Positions 60,714 to 64,000 of a stretch of 64,000 nucleotides of DNA are shown here, piece after piece. The stretch spans positions 1 to 64,000 of the forward strand of contig NZ_JACBNQ010000002.1 of assembly GCF_013403245.1 (NCBI RefSeq), written 5' to 3'. The position numbers were made by a program, and so were the translations under genes. The first letter of the stretch is position 1; the number at the start of each line of letters is the position of its first letter. The stretch is from Sedimentibacter hydroxybenzoicus DSM 7310 (GTDB taxonomy: Bacteria; Bacillota; Clostridia; Tissierellales; Sedimentibacteraceae). Below the pieces are notes generated by a model. It was not told the DNA's origin. It searched no databases and saw nothing but the letters and a program-made list of their open reading frames with translations.

Positions 60714-60742
60714 ATTATAACACCGAAAGTATTTTTACGCAA
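60714..60742 (-). promoter_or_regulatory. liv operon promoter
   Basis: On the minus strand TTGCGT (60742-60737), 17 bases, TATAAT (60719-60714), about 43 bases before livJ. The rest of the 264-base gap to glyA shows only the glyA terminator and a small GGC-AAAA-AGCC hairpin near 60865. Confidence 0.6.
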
Positions 60743-60882
60743 GATGTTTTTCCGCCATTCAAAGTATAACTTTCCGTAATGTGCGTACACTGCATAATAA
60801 ATGTTTTAATTCGGCACTATAAATCAAGCTGTTTTCACATCATGGCAGGCATATTCCATTGACAGGCAAAAAGCCCGCATTG

Positions 60883-60921
60883 AAAAAAGACAGCTTTTAA
60901 TTATTATATTAAAAAGCTGTC
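60883..60921 (-). terminator. glyA terminator
   Basis: On the minus strand GACAGCTTTTTAAT pairs with ATTAAAAGCTGTC (60889-60921), followed by TTTTTTCAA. Confidence 0.85.
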
Positions 60922-60935
60922 CAAGTTATACATAT

Positions 60936-62159
60936 TTATATGAATTTTGATGTTAAATTCAAAACTTTTTGTTTTAATGAATCGTGATTTTCTTTTTGAC
61001 TTAATGCTCCGTCAATAATACTTGCAAGCTCAATCATTTCAGCTTCCTTCATACCCCTTGTGGTAGCTGCCGGAGTACCGATTCTTAAACCGCTTGTAAC
61101 GAATGGGCTTTGAGGATCGAAAGGAATAGTGTTTTTATTTGTTGTTATATGGATTTCATCAAGAAGCTTTTCTGCTTCTTTTCCCGTTAACCCTTTATTT
61201 CTTAAATCCACAAGCATTAAATGGTTGTCTGTTCCTCCGGATACTATTCTGAAACCTTTATCCGATAATTCTTTAGATAATGTTTTAGCATTGTTTAAAA
61301 CCTGTTGTTGATATATTGTAAAGCTGTCTTCCATAGCTTCCTTAAAACATACTGCCTTAGCAGCTATAACGTGCATCAAAGGTCCGCCTTGAATACCGGG
61401 GAATATCGCCTTATCTATTTTCTGAGCAAATTCATCCTTGCAGAGAATCATACCACCTCTGGGTCCTCTCAGTGTTTTATGGGTGGTAGTAGTAACAAAA
61501 TCAGCATGCTCAACAGGATTCGGGTGGAGATTTGCTGCAACAAGACCTGCAACATGAGCCATATCAACCATAAAGTATGCGCCAACTTCATCCGCAATTT
61601 CCCTGAAAAGCTTGAAATCTATAAATCTTGAATAAGCACTGGCCCCAGCAACGATCATTTTGGGTTTTTCAAGCTTAGCAATTTCTCTTACTTTATCATA
61701 ATCAATTGTTTCAGTTTCCTTGTCCACACCGTAAAATACTACATTGAAATATGCTCCCGACATATTTACCGGACTGCCGTGAGTTAAATGCCCTCCCATT
61801 GACAAGTCCATACCTAATATTTTATCTCCCGGCTTCAGAACCGAAAAATATACGCCAAAGTTTGCATTTGAACCTGAATGAGGCTGTACGTTAGCGTGGT
61901 CGGCACCGAATATTTTTTTAGCTCTGTCTCTTGCTAAGTTTTCAACCTTATCAACAAATTCGCATCCTCCGTAATATCTTTTGCCCGGATATCCTTCAGC
62001 GTATTTGTTCGTCAAATGGCTTCCCATCGCTTGCAAAACATCTTCTGATACAAAGTTTTCAGAGGCTATCAGCTCGATGTTAATATTTTGTCTTTCTTTT
62101 TCTTCCATTATTGCATCAAACAGTTCTTTATCATTTTTTTCTATTAATTCAAAGTTCAT
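60936..62159 (-). CDS. glyA: Serine hydroxymethyltransferase
   Basis: PLP enzyme interconverting serine and glycine with tetrahydrofolate; main source of one-carbon units. At 407 residues it is typical. Motifs: [50 protein letters not shown], and the PLP lysine in [15 protein letters not shown] near 226. It lies nine bases after alr and probably forms a two-gene operon with it. Confidence 0.96.
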   Translation of the reverse strand: MNFELIEKNDKELFDAIMEEKERQNINIELIASENFVSEDVLQAMGSHLTNKYAEGYPGKRYYGGCEFVDKVENLARDRAKKIFGADHANVQPHSGSNANFGVYFSVLKPGDKILGMDLSMGGHLTHGSPVNMSGAYFNVVFYGVDKETETIDYDKVREIAKLEKPKMIVAGASAYSRFIDFKLFREIADEVGAYFMVDMAHVAGLVAANLHPNPVEHADFVTTTTHKTLRGPRGGMILCKDEFAQKIDKAIFPGIQGGPLMHVIAAKAVCFKEAMEDSFTIYQQQVLNNAKTLSKELSDKGFRIVSGGTDNHLMLVDLRNKGLTGKEAEKLLDEIHITTNKNTIPFDPQSPFVTSGLRIGTPAATTRGMKEAEMIELASIIDGALSQKENHDSLKQKVLNLTSKFI

Positions 62160-62168
62160 GTTATTCTC

Positions 62169-63299
62169 CTATACATATATTTTTGGTAGTCGTTTACTTC
62201 CTAAATTAGTAAGTACTTCATAAGATATGGTACCTCTCATGTCAGCCACATCCTCAGCAGTCATTGCTCCGTCAGTGCCGTCACCGTAAACTGTTGCTTC
62301 GTCACCTATTTGTGGATTTTTAACATCGGATAAGTCAACCATGAACTGGTCCATGCACACCTTACCCAATATAGGGCATTTTACACCTTTTACAACAATA
62401 TAACCCTTGTTTGACAACAATCTTGAATAGCCGTCAGCGTAACCTAACGGAACTGTACCGACAACAGTTGGCTTTTTCGCACTGAATAAATGTCCGTAAC
62501 CGACCCCTTCACCGGCTTCAATCGTTTTAACATTTGCAATTCTTGCTTTTAACGTTACACAAATCTTAAATTTGTATTCTTGTTTGTTAACTTCATCTGA
62601 AGGGTAAAATCCGGATAATATAATACCCGGTCTGACCATGTCAAAATAATATTCCGGAAGATCTATAATAGTTGCACTGTTAGCTATATGCTTTATAGGA
62701 ATCGTAACATTTCTTTTTTCGAGCAAGCTCATGAAATCAATAAATCTTTTTGCTTGGTTATGAGCAGTTGTTTTATCTTTTTCATCGGCTTTTGCCTGAT
62801 GTGAAAATGCTCCTTCAATTTTTACGTTTGATAATTTAGAAATTTCTGAAATTTTATCTGCATTTTCTTCTGTAGGCAGGAAGCCCAGGCGATTCATTCC
62901 CGTTTCTATTTTTAAATGAACCTTTGCGGTCTCGTTCATTCCTTTTGCTATTTCATTCAGTCTTAAAGCAAGATTATAGTCGTAAATTGTAATCGTAATA
63001 TTTTGACTTATCGCATCATCAAAAAATTCTTCCGGCGTATAGCCCAGCACTAAAATATCCGTGTCCTTTATTTCCTGTCTAAGCTCAAATGCTTCTCCTA
63101 TAACTGCTACGGCCAGCATATCCACACCGTTTTGCAAGTACATTTTAGAAAGCTCCATTGACCCCATTCCGTAGCTGTCGGCTTTAACGACAGCACATAC
63201 CTTTACATTTGGACCTACGGCTCTTCTGACTTCCAGAAAATTATGAATTGCTTTTTCTCTGTTTACCTCCACCCAGGCAGGTCGTATCTTTTCGTTCAT
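62169..63299 (-). CDS. alr: Alanine racemase
   Basis: Makes D-alanine for peptidoglycan. The 376-residue chain has the PLP motif VCAVVKADSYGMG (Lys39), a conserved MNRLGF, VGYGHLFSAKKPTVVGTVPLGYADGYSR near 262 with the second catalytic Tyr, and CMDQFMVDLSD near 310. AGGAGGG precedes ATG 63299. The D,D-carboxypeptidase at 22.4 kb releases the same D-Ala. Confidence 0.95.
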   Translation of the reverse strand: MNEKIRPAWVEVNREKAIHNFLEVRRAVGPNVKVCAVVKADSYGMGSMELSKMYLQNGVDMLAVAVIGEAFELRQEIKDTDILVLGYTPEEFFDDAISQNITITIYDYNLALRLNEIAKGMNETAKVHLKIETGMNRLGFLPTEENADKISEISKLSNVKIEGAFSHQAKADEKDKTTAHNQAKRFIDFMSLLEKRNVTIPIKHIANSATIIDLPEYYFDMVRPGIILSGFYPSDEVNKQEYKFKICVTLKARIANVKTIEAGEGVGYGHLFSAKKPTVVGTVPLGYADGYSRLLSNKGYIVVKGVKCPILGKVCMDQFMVDLSDVKNPQIGDEATVYGDGTDGAMTAEDVADMRGTISYEVLTNLGSKRLPKIYV

Positions 63300-63334
63300 T
63301 ATATTTAAGCCCTCCTAATTTTTACTATTAGCTA

Positions 63335-63363
63335 ATTATAACAAACTGATAAAAGCAAATCAA
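63335..63363 (-). promoter_or_regulatory. alr-glyA promoter
   Basis: On the minus strand TTGATT (63363-63358), 17 bases, TATAAT (63340-63335), 36 bases before the alr start. Confidence 0.75.
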
Positions 63364-63436
63364 TAAAATGTAAAAAAATACTTTGTTACAAAAACATATT
63401 TACAATTCTGTATTTATTTTATATTATACTTATTGT

Positions 63437-63511
63437 GTCATCCTGAGCGTCAGCGAAGGATCTCAGCATTTTAAAGGATGAGATTCTTCGGGCTAAAGCC
63501 CTCTGAATGAC
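63437..63511. repeat. 75-nt palindromic repeat, copy 2 (inverted)
   Basis: GTCATCCTGAGCG... to ...CCCTCTGAATGAC, 75 bases. Its reverse complement matches the unit at 7662-7736 with only a handful of differences and no length change. It occupies the gap between alr and the ABC-F gene. Confidence 0.8.
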
Positions 63512-63536
63512 AAACATACAAAAGTAAGGAGTTTTT

Positions 63537-64000
63537 ATGAGTATATTAGATGTAAGAAATGTAACTCACGGATTCGGTGCTCGTGCCATATTGGAAAATG
63601 TGTCATTTCGCTTGTTAAAAGGGGAGCATGTGGCATTGATAGGAGCAAACGGAGAGGGAAAGTCAACATTTTTAAATATAATAACAGGTAAGCTTATGCC
63701 TGACGAAGGAGAAGTTTCGTGGTCTAAAAGAGTTACGGTTGGATATCTTGATCAGCACTCTGCGTTAAAGCCCGGAACAACAATCAGAGAAAATCTTCGT
63801 CTCGCCTTTGACGAGCTGTTTAAAATGGAGCAGGAGCTTTTAAAGATATATGAAGATATGGCAACTGCCGATGATGAAGAAGTAAACAGGATGATGGAAG
63901 ATGCTGCAGAAATACAAACAATATTAGACAGCAGCGGATTTTATACTATTGATTCTAAAATAGAAGAGGTGGCAAACGGCCTTGGATTAGGGGATATCGG
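63537..64000 (+). CDS. ABC-F family ATPase (partial, runs off window)
   Basis: The first 154 codons are visible. It opens MSILDVRNVTHGFGARAILENVSFRLLKGEHVALIG with Walker A GANGEGKST near 36 (Glu in the loop, frequent in ABC-F), followed by GYLDQHSALKPGTTIRENL, the ABC-F style Q-loop region. No membrane segments. ABC-F proteins work on the ribosome in translation or antibiotic protection; which subgroup cannot be told without the rest. AAGGAG precedes ATG 63537. Confidence 0.85.
   Translation, partial: MSILDVRNVTHGFGARAILENVSFRLLKGEHVALIGANGEGKSTFLNIITGKLMPDEGEVSWSKRVTVGYLDQHSALKPGTTIRENLRLAFDELFKMEQELLKIYEDMATADDEEVNRMMEDAAEIQTILDSSGFYTIDSKIEEVANGLGLGDI

Overview
The window looks like ordinary chromosome of a low-GC, strictly anaerobic, probably spore-forming member of the Clostridia. 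The signs are a trimeric NAD-linked [FeFe] hydrogenase, T-box, PyrR and purine-riboswitch leaders, near-consensus sigma-A promoters with AGGAGG ribosome sites, a SpoVB-like flippase, a DacF-type carboxypeptidase and an SLH protein. Peptide and branched-chain amino-acid ABC importers plus an ornithine racemase homologue suggest an amino-acid fermenter of the Sedimentibacter/Tissierella/C. sticklandii sort. That genus-level guess is inference.

Layout. 1-4.7 kb: hydrogenase operon (NuoE-like, thioredoxin-like ferredoxin, NuoF-like, HydA) behind a consensus promoter that overlaps a Rex-like site. 4.7-10.6 kb: pyrC, an EF2568-type cysteine desulfurase, a DUF5711 protein, CvpA, YedF and a DUF951 protein, separated by repeat-rich gaps. 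10.6-15.5 kb: pyrB-I-F-K-D-E behind a leader with two PyrR-binding hairpins. 15.6-19.2 kb: a Tyr/Arg/Asp-rich small protein, tRNA-Thr(CGU), tRNA-Gly(CCC), bacterioferritin and HelD. 19.4-23.6 kb: an XRE-cupin regulator, T-box plus serS, a YjdF-like membrane protein and a D,D-carboxypeptidase. 23.8-29.9 kb: tRNA-Arg(CCU) and oppABCDF. 29.9-34.6 kb: a YtrA-type operon (NlpC/P60-like enzyme, GntR regulator, ABC ATPase, ABC membrane protein) and a convergent SLH protein.

34.7-37.4 kb: tadA, ornithine-racemase-family gene, a 4-oxalocrotonate tautomerase homologue and exonuclease III. 37.4-42.7 kb: guanine-class riboswitch and a BMP-type nucleoside ABC importer. 42.8-49.3 kb: M23 lipoprotein, NfeD/SPFH pair, DUF5317 protein, CorC-like protein, M50 protease and 5-formyl-THF cyclo-ligase. 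49.4-56 kb: comF, recD2, flippase, MazG, HU. 56-60.7 kb: liv importer on the minus strand. 60.9-63.3 kb: alr-glyA. The last gene, an ABC-F ATPase, runs off the end.

I see no prophage, IS element, CRISPR array or defence island. The least explained material is non-coding: several families of short palindromic repeats recur in gaps (a 75-nt element, a roughly 54-nt unit in tandem, a GGGGACACAC family and a composite 286-nt element with inverted ends). The layered RNA control of pyr, serS and the nucleoside importer, the promoter dyads of the YtrA-type operon and the unidentified Tyr/Arg-rich protein are the other items worth attention.
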